DNA of 64,000 nucleotides from Austropuccinia psidii (Eukaryota > Basidiomycota > Pucciniomycetes > Pucciniales > Sphaerophragmiaceae). Below, piece after piece: positions 1 to 11,629 of this stretch. Numbering within the stretch: the stretch's first letter is position 1; each line of letters opens with the position of its first letter. Made by a program: the position numbers and the translations under genes. A model generated the notes under the pieces. That model was not told the origin of the DNA. It worked only from the letters and a program-made list of their open reading frames with translations, and ran no database searches. The stretch spans positions 71,747,757 to 71,811,756 of the forward strand of contig JALGQZ010000004.1 of the NCBI GenBank assembly GCA_023105745.1, written 5' to 3'.

Positions 1-1224
1 ATAATAATGCCTTGTTCCAAAGAAAGACACATCAAGTCAGATATAAAGATCACCTCTGTCCTTCCACATCCATCAGGTCACTTAATACGTACAGATTATT
101 TAACCATAATTAATTGGCTTTCAGTCAAATCCAATTTCAAGTCATGTTTTGGTACTAGTGGTTCAACATCTATTGGAAGACCTCCTTTGTCAAAGCAGCA
201 TGGATTTAAGCTTATGGCCATTGAGGTCAACAAAAAATCACAAAATTGCCTAAACCTTAGCTCAAGCAGCATCCAAGATCAATGGCAAACATATAAAAAG
301 AAGTATATGGCAGCAAAAAATTTGAAAAATTTAACTGGGGCTGGAATAACGGAAGAAGATGAGAGTAAAGAAATCAAATCAATGAGTGAAAAGCTTGAAA
401 GTATGTGTCCTTGATATACTGAAATGGATGTGCTCTTTGGCCACAAGCACAATGTCAATCCCATTGCAAGCTATGATTTGCAAGAAAAAGACAGCTTAAA
501 TGGTGATGATGATGTTGATTTTTTTCTTGATAAGGTAAGTTATCATCTCTTCCTTTTTTTAACTGCAATAATTAATCCTCATTTTCTTTTTAAAGGAGAA
601 TAATGGTTTGGAATCACCTCTCAATCTGGTTCCTTTGCTTCATAATGAAGATGACTTGGTTCAAGCGGAAAACCTTCAAGATGAATCAATAAGTATGCTC
701 AAGTCTGATAATTATGAAATCCATTGTTGATTATTTCTCCTTTTAACAGCAAAGTAAATCCATAACACATTAAACACAAAAGCATAATCAAGCATTGACT
801 CCCAACTTGAATGACAAGAGTGGTTCTAGGAAAAGGCCAATGGATATGTTTGCACCAACATATGCAAATTTTCTCTAATAACAGCAAAAGGGTATGTTTT
901 GGATTTATGGTTACTCTGATGAATCCTACTGACAAAATGAATGATTTTTAGCCTGTTAAACCAGTGAAAATTCTTGTTTGGAGTGGGACAAGGAGAGGTG
1001 GAATGAAGAGAAAGCAATGGTTTGAAGAAGTCAAGTTGCAAAAGCAAATGGAGTTTGAGGAGAAGAAACATACAAAGAAATATGAATTTGAAAAAGAAAA
1101 GTGGAATCGTGAAATGGAATTTAAGGAAAAGAAATGCCAGATGGATCTCACTATAGCTGAATTGTCATCAAGCAGGCCAATTGCGGAGCTGGAACACATT
1201 CTGACATTAATCAATAAAAAATAA
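1..1224 (+). pseudogene. Broken Myb/SANT-like, coiled-coil protein of a rust multicopy family
   Basis: The open stretch 7-411 encodes a domain with the blocks CFGTSGSTSIGRPP, QDQWQTYKKKY and LTGAGITEEDES, which I recognise from a multicopy, transposon-like family of rust fungi with a Myb/SANT-like fold. A TGA at 412-414 interrupts it, but the same frame continues through YTEMDVLFGHKHNVNP to a GTAAGT donor near 535. A further piece lies after 595 (NNGLESPLNL). The 3' part at 964-1221 is a highly charged coiled coil rich in Glu and Lys (EFEEKKHTKKYEFEKEK) ending in TAA. The stretch from 720 to 960 has stops in every frame. Role is probably DNA binding linked to a DNA transposon; this is inference. 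It looks dead. The N-terminus may lie before the window. Confidence 0.55.
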
Positions 1225-2045
1225 CATATTAGGTATACATTGTGTGATTATTTTCTATGTGGTGATTTGTTAAATAAAACTGATTTTTATGTGTAATTAT
1301 TGATCTTATGTCCTGAAATCTAACTGCACTTTATTACCAAATTGAAAATTCAATGTTTATGCATAATTGGGGCACCAACTTGAAATTGATCTTATTTCAT
1401 GAAGTTTAATAGAAATTTATTACAAAATTGAAAATTTGGGAAAGTTTTGAATCAAGATTTTATTCCAAGTCTGTTCCAATTTAAATTGATGGATACCTCT
1501 GTATTTCCTTTCTTTTTGATTTTTTTTTCCAAATAAAAGTTGATGACCACTTTTTTCCTTTTTTTTTTTTTTTTTTTTTTGAAATGGTATTTTATGTCAT
1601 TTTATTGTTTTTGACAATTTTTTATTCTTTTTTTAAATTTTTCTTGTTTTTCTATATGTTTCTTATTTTTTATTTTGAATTTTTTCAACTTTTAATTTTG
1701 AATTTTTATTTTTGATTTTTTTTTTAGATTATCCAAAAAAAATAACTCTTCTTTTTTAATTCAGTTAAGTAATTTTTTTTTGTTTTTTTTCACAACTCTA
1801 ATTTTTTTAACCTGATTCTAATTTTTTATTTTTTTATTTTATTGCTTTTATCCACCTCCAATATACCCCCACCCATCACCATCCACCTCCAAAAACCCCC
1901 CACCCCAGTCACCCTGGAACCTCCCAAAAAGGCTCCTGGGAGGTTCCAGGGTTTAAACCTTTTAAATCATTCCAAATTGATTTGGAACATTTTTTTAATT
2001 TTTTGATGTTAATGGCCTCCAGAGGCCATTAACATCATTTTTTTT
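1225..2045. repeat. AT-rich, T-tract DNA with two perfect or near-perfect hairpins
   Basis: No gene seen. The stretch is dominated by T runs (for example 1559-1580). Two inverted repeats stand out: 1912-1926 pairs perfectly with 1937-1951 (15-base arms, 10-base loop), and 2005-2036 is a 32-base near-palindrome centred on GGCCTCCAGAGGCC. Both are GC-richer than their surroundings. Confidence 0.6.
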
Positions 2046-2391
2046 TTCTTTTTAATTTTTTGTATTAATATTGTACTGATGATGATTCTTTTTTTGATTT
2101 TTTTTTTTAAATCATAATAATATTTATGATTAATTTTTTTTTAATTGATGATCATTCATGAATCACTGATTATTTTATTTTATTTTATTTTTTAAATCAT
2201 AACAATCTTTATGATTATTTTATTTTTTTTTATTTTTTTTAAATCATCATCATTACTGACCTCCTTTTTTTTTTTCCTTTTTTTTAATCATCATCATTAA
2301 TCACTGTTTTTTTTTTTTTTGATTTTTTTTTGAATCATGATCATTTTTATGATTTTATTTTATTTTTTTTGATAATTATGAACACTGACCT

Positions 2392-2435
<44 letters not shown>

Positions 2436-2534
2436 CATCATCATGAATCACCACTGATGATAATTTTTCTTTTTTTAAATCATAATCATCTTTATGATTT
2501 TTTCTTTTTTTTGATCATTATGATTGCTGACCTG

Positions 2535-2567
<33 letters not shown>

Positions 2568-2700
2568 CATCATCATGAATCACTGATGATTATTTTATTT
2601 TATTTTATTTTATTTTATTTAAATCATAATCATGTTTAACTTATGATTATTTTTTTTCTTTTTTTTGATGATTATCATTGCTGAACTATCATTGGTTTTT
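2046..2700. repeat. Imperfect tandem array of ATCAT/poly-T units
   Basis: Several units of roughly 105-150 bases share the order: AATCATCATCATGAATCAC, T-rich tract, AAATCATAATCAT, CTTTATGATT, T-rich tract, GATNATTATNATTGCTGACC. T runs of 20-37 bases separate them (such as 2393-2430 and 2535-2561). No coding capacity. Unit borders and copy number are approximate, and long T runs are prone to assembly error. Confidence 0.6.
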
Positions 2701-2984
2701 TCATTTCAACTTTGTTACATCTTTTTATTTATTTGTTGATATAGGGGTGGATTATTTATAAGGGTTTATTTTGAAATTTTGTTCAATTTCAGCCCCCTTC
2801 CATCTTCTTTGAAATTCAAAAAAAACCTCCTCCTCTGTCTCACTCTACAAATCATTCTGATAATGTCATGGTTAGTACTAAACCAGACTCAGCACATCAT
2901 CAGAATGATTTGAATGATGTTTAATGTACTATTTCTCCTCTTGATGTCATGGTTAGGACTAAACCAAATATAGAACATCATGAG

Positions 2985-4005
2985 GATAATAATACCAAAT
3001 CCAATCACAAAAGAAAACTCACCCAAAGCCAAAGACAACACATCCATGATTCAAAAAAAAATCATGTCTCACCTTGGCCATTCAAACACATAATATGAGA
3101 GCTTTCCAGAAATTTAAATTGACAAGAAATCAGCCAATGCATCATGGTTAAAACTTACATCACTAAAAACTCTACCCCATCCTTATGTACTCATTGATAA
3201 ATCCAAAAAGCCCTTTTTACCTGTAATCATATATGAAATAACCCCCTTTGATAATTCTTCTGGCCACTCTAAAATGCTCCAAAACCTCATCATGACATTA
3301 ATTCCCTTATCTCAAAATCAACAAGAAATTTAAACCAATAAGCAACTCCTAGGTGGCATTATGAAAGGTATTGTGTTTTGTCCTGGTTCTAACTCTAGAA
3401 AATCTGCATGTGTGTGATCTTTTTTGCTTATTATTTTAATAATTGCTAAGTAATTACATAATTTTTAGGTGTTTACTCCAGAAAATCAGGTTTAACTCCT
3501 CATCAAATTGAAACAGATAATAATCAATGGACCAAACTTCATCAATATGACAAATTTGTTTACTCAATAATTTCCCATTTTTCAGAATTAGCTGAAAATG
3601 AACTTCAGTCATTAATGGAAGCAGCCAAATTACCAAATTTCAGTCAACTTGAATTGACTTCTTCCAATCAAAAGGAAGAATTCAAGTCTTTTACAAATGT
3701 CATTGTCACTCAAGATGGATTTTTCAATAAGCCACACCAAGAGCTAAACAATCTCAATGCCCAGACTTATGGTATATCCTTTTTTTATCAAAAGAAGATT
3801 TCCATCCCCTTCCAACTGTATTCACCCCCTCTGGACATGGCTTGCACTTCCCCAAATTGAAAATGGAGATTGATTTTTCAAAAAAAACCTGGAATAATGG
3901 AAATTCTTTGGAAGACATCAAAAATGGTTCATCATAAAACTAAACCTCCTCCAGAAATAATCAATCATGACAAAATAACTCATTTTGGATGTTCTTTTCA
4001 AATCA
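2985..4005 (+). pseudogene. Relic of a Tet-like 2OG-Fe(II) oxygenase family protein
   Basis: The best preserved part, 3472-4005, carries the family blocks DGFFNKPHQE, TYG, a GHGLHFP block in a neighbouring frame, PGIMEILWKT, MVHHKTKPPP and THFGCSFQI. I recognise this order from the Tet-like 2OG-Fe(II) oxygenase family that is multicopy in rust fungi. The probable iron ligands are the His of KPHQE and the His of MVHHKT; the usual HxD is HxE here. Two compensating shifts (near 3826 and in the A run at 3882-3888) and a TGA at 3858-3860 break the frame. A weaker N-terminal match (NHKRKLTQSQRQHI, TPLTYPYVLID-like text in mixed frames) starts near 2985. The copy runs into the gap at 4006. Dead or partial; function of the family in rusts is not established. 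Confidence 0.5.
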
Positions 4006-4505
4006 NNNNNNNNNNNNNNNNNNNNNNNNNNNNNNNNNNNNNNNNNNNNNNNNNNNNNNNNNNNNNNNNNNNNNNNNNNNNNNNNNNNNNNNNNNNNNNN
4101 NNNNNNNNNNNNNNNNNNNNNNNNNNNNNNNNNNNNNNNNNNNNNNNNNNNNNNNNNNNNNNNNNNNNNNNNNNNNNNNNNNNNNNNNNNNNNNNNNNNN
4201 NNNNNNNNNNNNNNNNNNNNNNNNNNNNNNNNNNNNNNNNNNNNNNNNNNNNNNNNNNNNNNNNNNNNNNNNNNNNNNNNNNNNNNNNNNNNNNNNNNNN
4301 NNNNNNNNNNNNNNNNNNNNNNNNNNNNNNNNNNNNNNNNNNNNNNNNNNNNNNNNNNNNNNNNNNNNNNNNNNNNNNNNNNNNNNNNNNNNNNNNNNNN
4401 NNNNNNNNNNNNNNNNNNNNNNNNNNNNNNNNNNNNNNNNNNNNNNNNNNNNNNNNNNNNNNNNNNNNNNNNNNNNNNNNNNNNNNNNNNNNNNNNNNNN
4501 NNNNN
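4006..4505. other. Assembly gap, 500 N
   Basis: Exactly 500 N. The Tet-like relic ends against its left edge and a gag of an unrelated retroelement begins at its right edge, so the true junction, and the 5' LTR of that element, are unknown. Open frames crossing it are artefacts. Confidence 0.99.
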
Positions 4506-5513
4506 AGGAAGCCTTGAAACAGCTTCCTGAGGCCTCAAGCTGGCCCAAATTCTCTGGATCAGGAGAATATGATCATATGGAACTCATAGATTATATTGAT
4601 GGACTCTTCATTGATGTTACCAAGCATATCAGATTACTGGATTACTGCTAGACTGAATACTGCATTTAAAGGTCATGCAAGTATATGGTACACTGAAATG
4701 AAAGAAATCCATGGCAGAAGAAATTGGCCATGGTGGGAAGAGTCAAATAATCCAAAGTACAGTAATGGAACTAGGATATGGCAAAAGACCATGTCATTTG
4801 AAAATGACAAATACTCTGTGGACAAAGATCCATATGAGTGGTGTCTTAGACAGTCTAAAAGACTTAAAGCCATTGATCCTCAAATGAACATTCAAATGAG
4901 GAATCATAAACTTCTGACACAACTGCCAGGAGAACTAGAGCATGCAGTAAAGTGCAGATGCAACCAAAATTGCACTCTAGATGATATAGCCAATACCTTA
5001 CAAGACATAAGGAAAAGGACTAATATAGGGAAATTCACCCCATATAGATGCAATAGTTTCAAAGAGAAAAAACCTTTCAGGGTAGAGTTTAAAGACAAAC
5101 CCAGAGAAAGAGTGGCAGAAGTGGCAAAGAAGAAGAATTCTTGTCACAATTGTGGTTCAACAGGACCACTATGCCAACAACTGTCCAAAAGCAAAGAAGA
5201 AAGTCTATGCTATAGAAAAAGTCCCTGAAGAAGAACCTCCAACAGAGGATTCTGAATCAGACTCTATGGGTGATGCCATTAGAGAACCATCTGATGAGGA
5301 TCAAGACCCAAGAGAGGAATTTCTAGTGGAATACCAAGAGGAAACCCCACTAGAAATCCAGGATATACAGTTGGAAGCAGGCATGCCACAAGACACTGCC
5401 AACAAGAACTTGTGCAAACATACACAAGATGCACAAACATTCCTGGTTACACCAACCAAAGGAATGGCTATATACATGGAACAGCCACAAAATGACTGTA
5501 CGTATTGACAATG
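4506..5513 (+). pseudogene. gag: gag of element F (capsid and CCHC knuckle)
   Basis: The capsid-like part begins at the gap edge with EALKQLPEASSWPKFSG and GEYDHMELIDYIDG, then shifts frame near 4617 by an extra T. It continues as ITARLNTAFKGHASIWY and KDPYEWCLRQSKRLKAIDP. A CCHC knuckle CHNCGSTG...HYANNCPK at about 5142-5181 is cut by a second shift near 5160. A Glu/Asp-rich tail follows to about 5470. Gag would assemble the intracellular particle and bind the RNA. The same core motif (WP.FSG.GEYD) recurs in relic E near 35.0 kb, showing the two are related lineages. Confidence 0.8.
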
Positions 5514-7660
5514 CTCAGCACCCACTGATCATTGACAGTGGAGCACACTGCTCCATAGTGGCCAGAAATTATCTGGATAACCACTTCCCAAACTGGGAAA
5601 AAGAACTCTTGCCACCAGGCAAAGAACTTTAAGAGTGCATCTGGAAAGATGACCTCTATTGGGACAATTATCAAAGAGATAATTATACCCCACAGAAAAG
5701 GTAATATCAGACTCAACCCAGAGTTTGTAGTGCTTGAAGATGCCCACATCCAAGGGTTTCTACTGGGAACAGAATTACCAGAGGATGTATGTCATAGATA
5801 TTTACAACAGTAAAAATAGGCATATTACCTTTGGTACTAACAAGGAAAAGAAATTTTCTCTTGATATATACCAGAGATCTTCTCAGGACCCACTGGAAGA
5901 ACTTCTGAAAGAATTCAGAGAGGGACAGTTTAGCACTACCCTCACCAGTAAACAAAGCTAAGTTTACTGAAGATGCTGAGGAAGAATAGACCAGCATTTG
6001 CCATTGGTGAAGAACCATTAGGCAAGATCAAAGGCCATGATATAGAACTATATCTGGATGTAGAAAGGCCTTATCCACCCATGTTAAGGAGACCTCCTTA
6101 CCCAGCAAGTCTGGAGACCAGGAAAGAGATTGAGAAACATATCAATGAACTCCTGGACATGGATGTCATTAGGAAGATTGGACATAATTGAAATAGTGGA
6201 AATCACCACTCCTGTCCTGATCACCTGGCATGATGGCAAGTCTAGATTGTGTGGAGACTTCAGAGCCCTGAACAACTACACAAAAGCAGACAGGTATCCT
6301 ATACCAAGGTTACCTCATGCTTGGGTAAATTGGCCAAAGCCAAATACATAACCAAGATGGATTGTATGAAGGGCTTCCACCAAATGAAGTTAAACCAAAC
6401 TCCATGAAATTACTCAGAATTATATGCCCATATGGGCATATATGAGTACACCAGGATGCCATTTGGCATCAAGAAGCACCAGCCCACTTCCAAAGGATGA
6501 TGGACACCATATTTCAAGAAGGAATAATGGAAAGCTGGATGGTAGTATATATTGACGATATCATTATATACTCAGAGACATTGGAAGACCATGTACAATA
6601 CATAGACAGAGTGCTAAGTAAATGTACACCCATCAATCTGAAAATTTCACTTAAAAAGTGTAATTTTGGCCAACAAGAGCTACTAGCTCTAGGACACAAA
6701 GTCTCAGGCCTTAGTCTGGCAATTGACCAGAACAAAGTAGCAGCAGTACTGCAAAAGCCAGTACCAAAGAACATCAAAGAGATGCAATCTTTCCTTGGAT
6801 TTGCTAGCTACTATAGAAACCACATCAAAAACTTTGCTCACATAACTAGTAGTTTATACAAGTTATGCTCAAAGGATGTAGTTTTTGAAATAACCAAGGG
6901 AAGGAGGGATGCATATGAGGGATCAAATATGAACTCACAAATGCACCTGTGCTCATCTTGCCTGACTTTGAACTACCATTCAAGTTATTATATAGATGCA
7001 GCATGCAGCCAAGGCTTGGGAGCAGCCCTTCACCAAAGACAAATTGTGGATGGTGAACCAAGAGAAGGTGTAATATGTTACATCTCTAGGCAGCTGAAAG
7101 ATTCAGAAGCCAGGTATGGGGCCACCCAGACAGAATGTCTATGTCTAGTCTGGGCTCTAAGAAAAACTCCATTATATTTGGAGGGTGCAGTCTTTGAAGT
7201 CTACACAGACTGCACACCCTTGAAGCCTTTACTAAACATGAAGACTACTAATAGACACATGCTGAGATGGCAAATAGCCATCCAGGAGTATAGAGGGAAC
7301 ATGACCATCATGTACAAGGAAGGTAAAAGCCATACCATGCAGATGCCTTAGCAGATGGCCACTGGACAATGTCAAAAGCAATCCAGCTTATGACCCTGAA
7401 GTTTCTGCAAAAATTCCTATCCATTTTATGGAAATAAATAGGAAAAAAGAACTTCAGATTCTCTGAATGGGCACCAGGGAGTAGTACCCTTGACAGTGGA
7501 AACACTGATTCAGAAGGGACAGAAACCCCCATACTGGGAATAAGTTCCTCAGAATTGCACAATGAATTTTTCAATGCAGTACTGAAATCCTATGCTAAAC
7601 ACAAACAGTGTAGCATACTACTCCAACTCCTTCAATAAAAATACAGGAGCCCAGAACTGG
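5495..7660 (+). pseudogene. pol: Protease, reverse transcriptase and RNase H of element F
   Basis: The protease active site is LIIDSGAHCSIV near 5528-5563, followed by a stop at 5630. RT starts near 6040 (ERPYPPMLRRPPYPAS), with TTPVLITWHDGKSRLCGDFRAL at about 6202-6270. The catalytic YIDD box sits in an open frame 6497-7351 at about 6548. RNase H follows with YIDAACSQGLGAAL (about 6988-7030) and TQTECLCLVWAL. Several shifts and stops occur between 6180 and 6500, and the end of RNase H reads HTMQMP before a stop, where family members continue. Inactive as it stands. Confidence 0.85.
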
Positions 7661-7683
7661 AAACCCAGCTGGAGGAACCCTGG

Positions 7684-9132
7684 TTGAGGGCCTATAAGGA
7701 CAATAAATTCTTCCTTATAGATGGCCTGATTTATCACAGAGAAAAGCACACCAGTGCACTCACAGTGATAGACAGAGACCACATCTCCTTAATCCTGCAG
7801 GAATGCCATGACTGCCCCTACATGGGACACATGAGTGAGGACAGGACTAAAGAGAGGGTAGCAAGCACAGCTTGGTGGCCCAAGTGGGAGCAAGAGTTGA
7901 GTGAATACATAAACACTTGTGAAAGATGCCAAAAGGCAAATAGAAAACACGGGAAACAATATGGGTTGCTTCAACACATAGAAGAACCCAAACACCCATG
8001 GGAAACCATCAACATGGACTGGGTCACAGGACTTGTCCCAGGAGGCAAAGAAAACTACAATGCATGCCTAATAATAGTTGATAGGTTCAGCAAGAGCATG
8101 AGATGTCTACCATGCCATAAAGAGGACACAGCCATGGACACTGCTCTGTTATTTTGGAATAACATCATATCCACCTGTGGAGTCCCTAAGATCATAATTA
8201 GTGACAGGGACCCAAAATTCACATCTGAATTTTGGACCAATTTATATGACATGCTAGGCACCAAGCTTGCTTTTTCCACAGCTTACCATCCACAAACAGA
8301 TGGCCTAGCTGAGAGGATGATCCAAACAATGGAGGACATCCTAAGGAGGTTCTGTGCCTATGGCATGGAATACAAGGACCATGAGGGATATACCCATGAT
8401 TGGGTCACCCTCTTACCAGCAGTCCAACTGGCTTATAATACAAGCCAGCACTCTACCACAGGAAAAACACCTGCACTGGTAGAGAAAGGGTGGAATCCCC
8501 TTTTACCTGTGGATCACTTGAAGAAAAATCTTCTGACCATCCACCCCACAGCCAAAGACTTCCATGATATGTGGAAGAAAGCCTGTGATACTGCTGCCAA
8601 ATGCATAGCTGAGGCCAAAGAGTATAATAAGCAGAGGTGGGACAAATCACATATGGAACCTGACTTCAAGGAAGGGGACCAGGTGTTAGTGTCTACACTA
8701 AACTTTAACAATCTCAAAGGACCCAAGAAAATGAGAGACTCATTTGTAGGGCCCTTCACTATCATTAAGTTGATAGGGAAGAATGCAGTAGAGGTCAAGC
8801 TCACTGAGGAGTTTTCTAGGAAACACCCAGTCTTTCCAGTAAGCCTGGTCAAACCATACTTCCAAACAGAAGAGGATAAATTCCCCTCCAGGAAGAAAAA
8901 CATCACTCCCCCAGAAATAGTGGAAGTAGAAGACTCTCCTGGACCTGTGAGTAAAATCATCAGGGCCAGAAAAATCAGACTCAATGGGAAGGATCAGAGA
9001 CAATATCTAGTCAGATTCAAGAACCAGACAGCTGACAAAGACAAATGGTTGGCAGAAGATGCCATACCAGATGGGAACCTTCATCTAAGGAGATTCAGAG
9101 CCTCTAGGAGGACTGAACAGTCTCATCAATGA
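7684..9132 (+). CDS. Integrase of element F with chromodomain-like tail, open
   Basis: One open frame of 482 codons. It has the zinc-binding HHCC module (HDCPYMGH near residue 40, CERCQ near residue 80) and the DDE core ([21 protein letters not shown], then [11 protein letters not shown] with the catalytic Glu). A GPF/Y-type segment follows ([20 protein letters not shown]). The C-terminus ([28 protein letters not shown]) resembles a diverged chromodomain. In life it would be part of a larger pol polyprotein that inserts cDNA into the genome. The first codon used here is not a true start, because upstream pol is broken. Confidence 0.88.
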   Translation: MRAYKDNKFFLIDGLIYHREKHTSALTVIDRDHISLILQECHDCPYMGHMSEDRTKERVASTAWWPKWEQELSEYINTCERCQKANRKHGKQYGLLQHIEEPKHPWETINMDWVTGLVPGGKENYNACLIIVDRFSKSMRCLPCHKEDTAMDTALLFWNNIISTCGVPKIIISDRDPKFTSEFWTNLYDMLGTKLAFSTAYHPQTDGLAERMIQTMEDILRRFCAYGMEYKDHEGYTHDWVTLLPAVQLAYNTSQHSTTGKTPALVEKGWNPLLPVDHLKKNLLTIHPTAKDFHDMWKKACDTAAKCIAEAKEYNKQRWDKSHMEPDFKEGDQVLVSTLNFNNLKGPKKMRDSFVGPFTIIKLIGKNAVEVKLTEEFSRKHPVFPVSLVKPYFQTEEDKFPSRKKNITPPEIVEVEDSPGPVSKIIRARKIRLNGKDQRQYLVRFKNQTADKDKWLAEDAIPDGNLHLRRFRASRRTEQSHQ

Positions 9133-9144
9133 TGAGCCTTTTTT

Positions 9145-9154
9145 AGAGGGAGGG
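9145..9154 (+). other. Polypurine tract of element F
   Basis: AGAGGGAGGG lies just 5' of the LTR beginning TGTCAGCC, at the normal place for the plus-strand primer of an LTR retroelement. Confidence 0.6.
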
Positions 9155-9156
9155 TA

Positions 9157-10537
9157 TGTCAGCCTGTGACTCAAAACCAGAGCACAAGCATGACAGCCAA
9201 AATACCATAAACCAATGGTATAGCCAAAATACCACCAAAACATGGAACTGAGCCAAATTAGCTCAAAAGGTATCAGAAGAAAGAGGAATCTTACCTCTTT
9301 CTGAAAATATAAGTCCCATCACCATAGGACAAGAAACAACAAAGTTATTCCTGCTCAAAGTTACTGCTGAGCATAAACCTTAATTTTCACCTCTCATCTA
9401 AAATCTAGAAGGAGAGGCTTAACCCCATCAAATGGGTATTCAAAATGAAGCTCTAAGCCAGGGCTATCCAATGGTACCAGCCAAACTGAGCTAGCACCTG
9501 TATTACTTGAGTTATGGTCAAATTCAGACCAAATAAGGGTGAACAAAACATTCACCTCTCATCTAACTTTTACAGTTTTAGTGTGAGATACCTAAAGTGG
9601 GGTCTTTTTGGAAAGCGCAAAATCAGGGCTATCTGATGGTGCCATCCATTTTCTCATAACTCAACTACAACAGAAGTTATTGGCCAAACAAGCTTAATAC
9701 AGCTTTTGACCAGACCACACCAATGTACAAAAATACTTGTACATGGGATAACTTTGTCATATTTAATGATAACCATGTCAAGTTGGGTACCATTGTGTAG
9801 AGCTCATACAGGGATATGCAATGAACAAACGTTGAGCTTGATATCTCAAAAACTGACAGAGTTATGACCATTTTAAGGTCAAAATCCCACCTGCTGTCAG
9901 ATACAGCCTTACCATGGGATAATATCCCATAACCATGAATATGAGGTGTCAAATAGACAAAGAAGCATGTTTTTACTCCAATACCTCATATGTCAGTCAA
10001 TACTGGGGTCCCATACAGTTTCTGTACAGCATTCTACGCGTCATACATGTCAGAATCAGGCTGTGAGGTCCCCAGATGAAAATTTTCACCCTGTATTGGT
10101 GAAAACTGCCCAGATGTGGTTTCAAAACCACATCTGAGCCCAATACAGGGTATACAGGCTGTTTGCAAACCACAAGCCTGTCCTGGAGAGTGAAAAATCT
10201 TCACTTCCTCTACGTGGAAAGGTCTAGCAGCCTTTCCACCTCAATTTCAGGATAAAAGGAGGGCTTTTCACAGCCAAAAACCTTTCCTCATCCTGCTCTT
10301 GAATAACCTACGTAGTAAACTGTCAAAAACAGTTTTACTCTTGGTTAAATAATCAGGTATACTCTTAATTTAAAGTATTGTAGTCTTTATTATTGTAATC
10401 CAACAGGTAAAGCTGCACCCAGGGCTTCCAACAGCGCTCACCACCACTATATTCCTATAGTAAAGCCCTGTAAATCTTAAATTAAATCATTTATTATCAA
10501 TCTTATCATCTTTTAAAACCATTTTTACCGTGTCACA
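9157..10537 (+). repeat. 3' LTR of element F
   Basis: Starts TGTCAGCCTGTGACTC directly after the purine tract and is taken to end at CCGTGTCACA. Only one LTR is in the window, so the right border is an estimate. It contains a long nested hairpin at 10089-10150 (11-base outer arms, 12-base inner arms, 2-base loop). A TATA-like GATAAAAGG lies near 10251. Candidate right-hand target duplication GTCAT cannot be checked. Confidence 0.55.
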
Positions 10538-11225
10538 GTCATATTTAAAGCTTGTAAATACTCATATACACCTTCATCATAGACTCAGCCTGACAGATTT
10601 ACCCTGTGGCAGCTTGAAATTCCTGTCTAATTTGGGATAAAACCAGTTTAAACTTTAATGTTGGATCAAAGTCTAATCTTAAAGCTTAAATAATGTTGAA
10701 AATCCTCCAATACAGGTGGAAAACCTTAATTGAATCCTTGCAGATCTAAAGAGTTGGGTACCCCAGCTCTATTTGGTCTTTTTCCTTTGTCCCACCTCTT
10801 TGTGTGGATTTTGCCCTTTTATTTATTTAAAGCCATACTATGGCCTTAAACCCTTTTAAATTGAGCTCACACAGGATTTACATTCTGTATGGCAAATCCT
10901 TAGCCAATTCAGTAAATATACACAACACCTCAATTTCAACTAAAATTTTGGCAAGTTCGCATAAATCTTATGCAACTTTAAATTTAAGCTTAAATTCAAC
11001 AATTTTAAATTTTTTTTAAAAAAATTACATTATTACTGTGAGATTATTAAATCTTCTAATAACATAATAAATAAGTGTTTTTGGGTATAACACCTTATGG
11101 ATGTACCGTAGGTTATTTTTGCTGAAGAATCCAAAAATGACATAATATTTATAACTTTGTTTATCCAAACAAAATTTATACTTATTTTTTGTTATTTTTT
11201 GTTTTAAATTCAATCAAAAAGTCGA
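10538..11225. other. AT-rich stretch without recognisable gene
   Basis: Between the LTR of element F and the transposase fragment. No convincing coding stretch; it may hold the decayed 5' part of the MULE, but I cannot show this. Confidence 0.5.
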
Positions 11226-11629
11226 TTGAAGACAATTTTAACTTTGTATAAAGTTATTTGTGGCCTTATGGGTATGTTATACATACCTCACAGGCTCACA
11301 CACTCTCAAACAAGAAACTTTTGTTTGGCCCTCTTCAAGGGATTCTGCAAGACACATTACCTCCTTGTTTTTCCCTCACCCCCTGGCCATAAAACTCCTT
11401 CATGGCTTTCCTAATGTTATTCTTATGGATTGTACTTACAAAACCAACAGAATGCCCCTTTTTAATATTGTTGGGTTCAGCTCAACCAATAAGACCTTCT
11501 CTGGGGCTTTTTGTTTGATGAAGAATGAAACTGAACCGTATATACTTGGGCATTAAATCAATACAGGGAAAAGGTCCTCAAAAACACCAATCTTGTTCCC
11601 CCTCCAGTAATTGTTATTGACAGGGATCT
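11226..11629 (+). pseudogene. MULE transposase, N-terminal part of catalytic domain, interrupted by element A
   Basis: The frame from 11260 includes FPNVILMDCTYKTN (first catalytic Asp in LMDCTY), MPLFNIVGFSSTNKTFSGAF and YILGH. After one stop or shift it goes on as ALNQYREKVL and PPVIVIDRDL. The IDRD block holds the second catalytic Asp. It is cut at 11629, directly after GATCT, by the LTR of element A; the downstream half resumes at 30970 with DLALKNSLKKL after a second GATCT. This is the MULE (Mutator-like) DDE family. Upstream borders are not resolved. Confidence 0.8.

Larger units (their letters stand above)
4506..10537 (+). mobile_element. Ty3/gypsy element F, 5' end lost in gap, decayed
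   Basis: Gag with a CCHC knuckle, aspartic protease, reverse transcriptase, RNase H and integrase follow in Ty3/gypsy order, then a purine tract and an LTR. Gag, protease and RT are broken by several single-base shifts and stops, while the integrase ORF is open. The 5' LTR and the start of gag are missing at the 500-N gap; an intact copy would need well over 1.4 kb there, so either the gap is undersized or the element is truncated. Confidence 0.9.

Noticed and set aside
3870..4651. Long open frames of up to 220 codons across 4006-4505
   Set aside because: They consist almost wholly of N and are gap artefacts; the same applies to frames over 33124-33623.
6422..6441. 20-base perfect palindrome inside the RT region of element F
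   Set aside because: It lies in decayed coding sequence (ICPYGHI-type codons) and is most simply chance.
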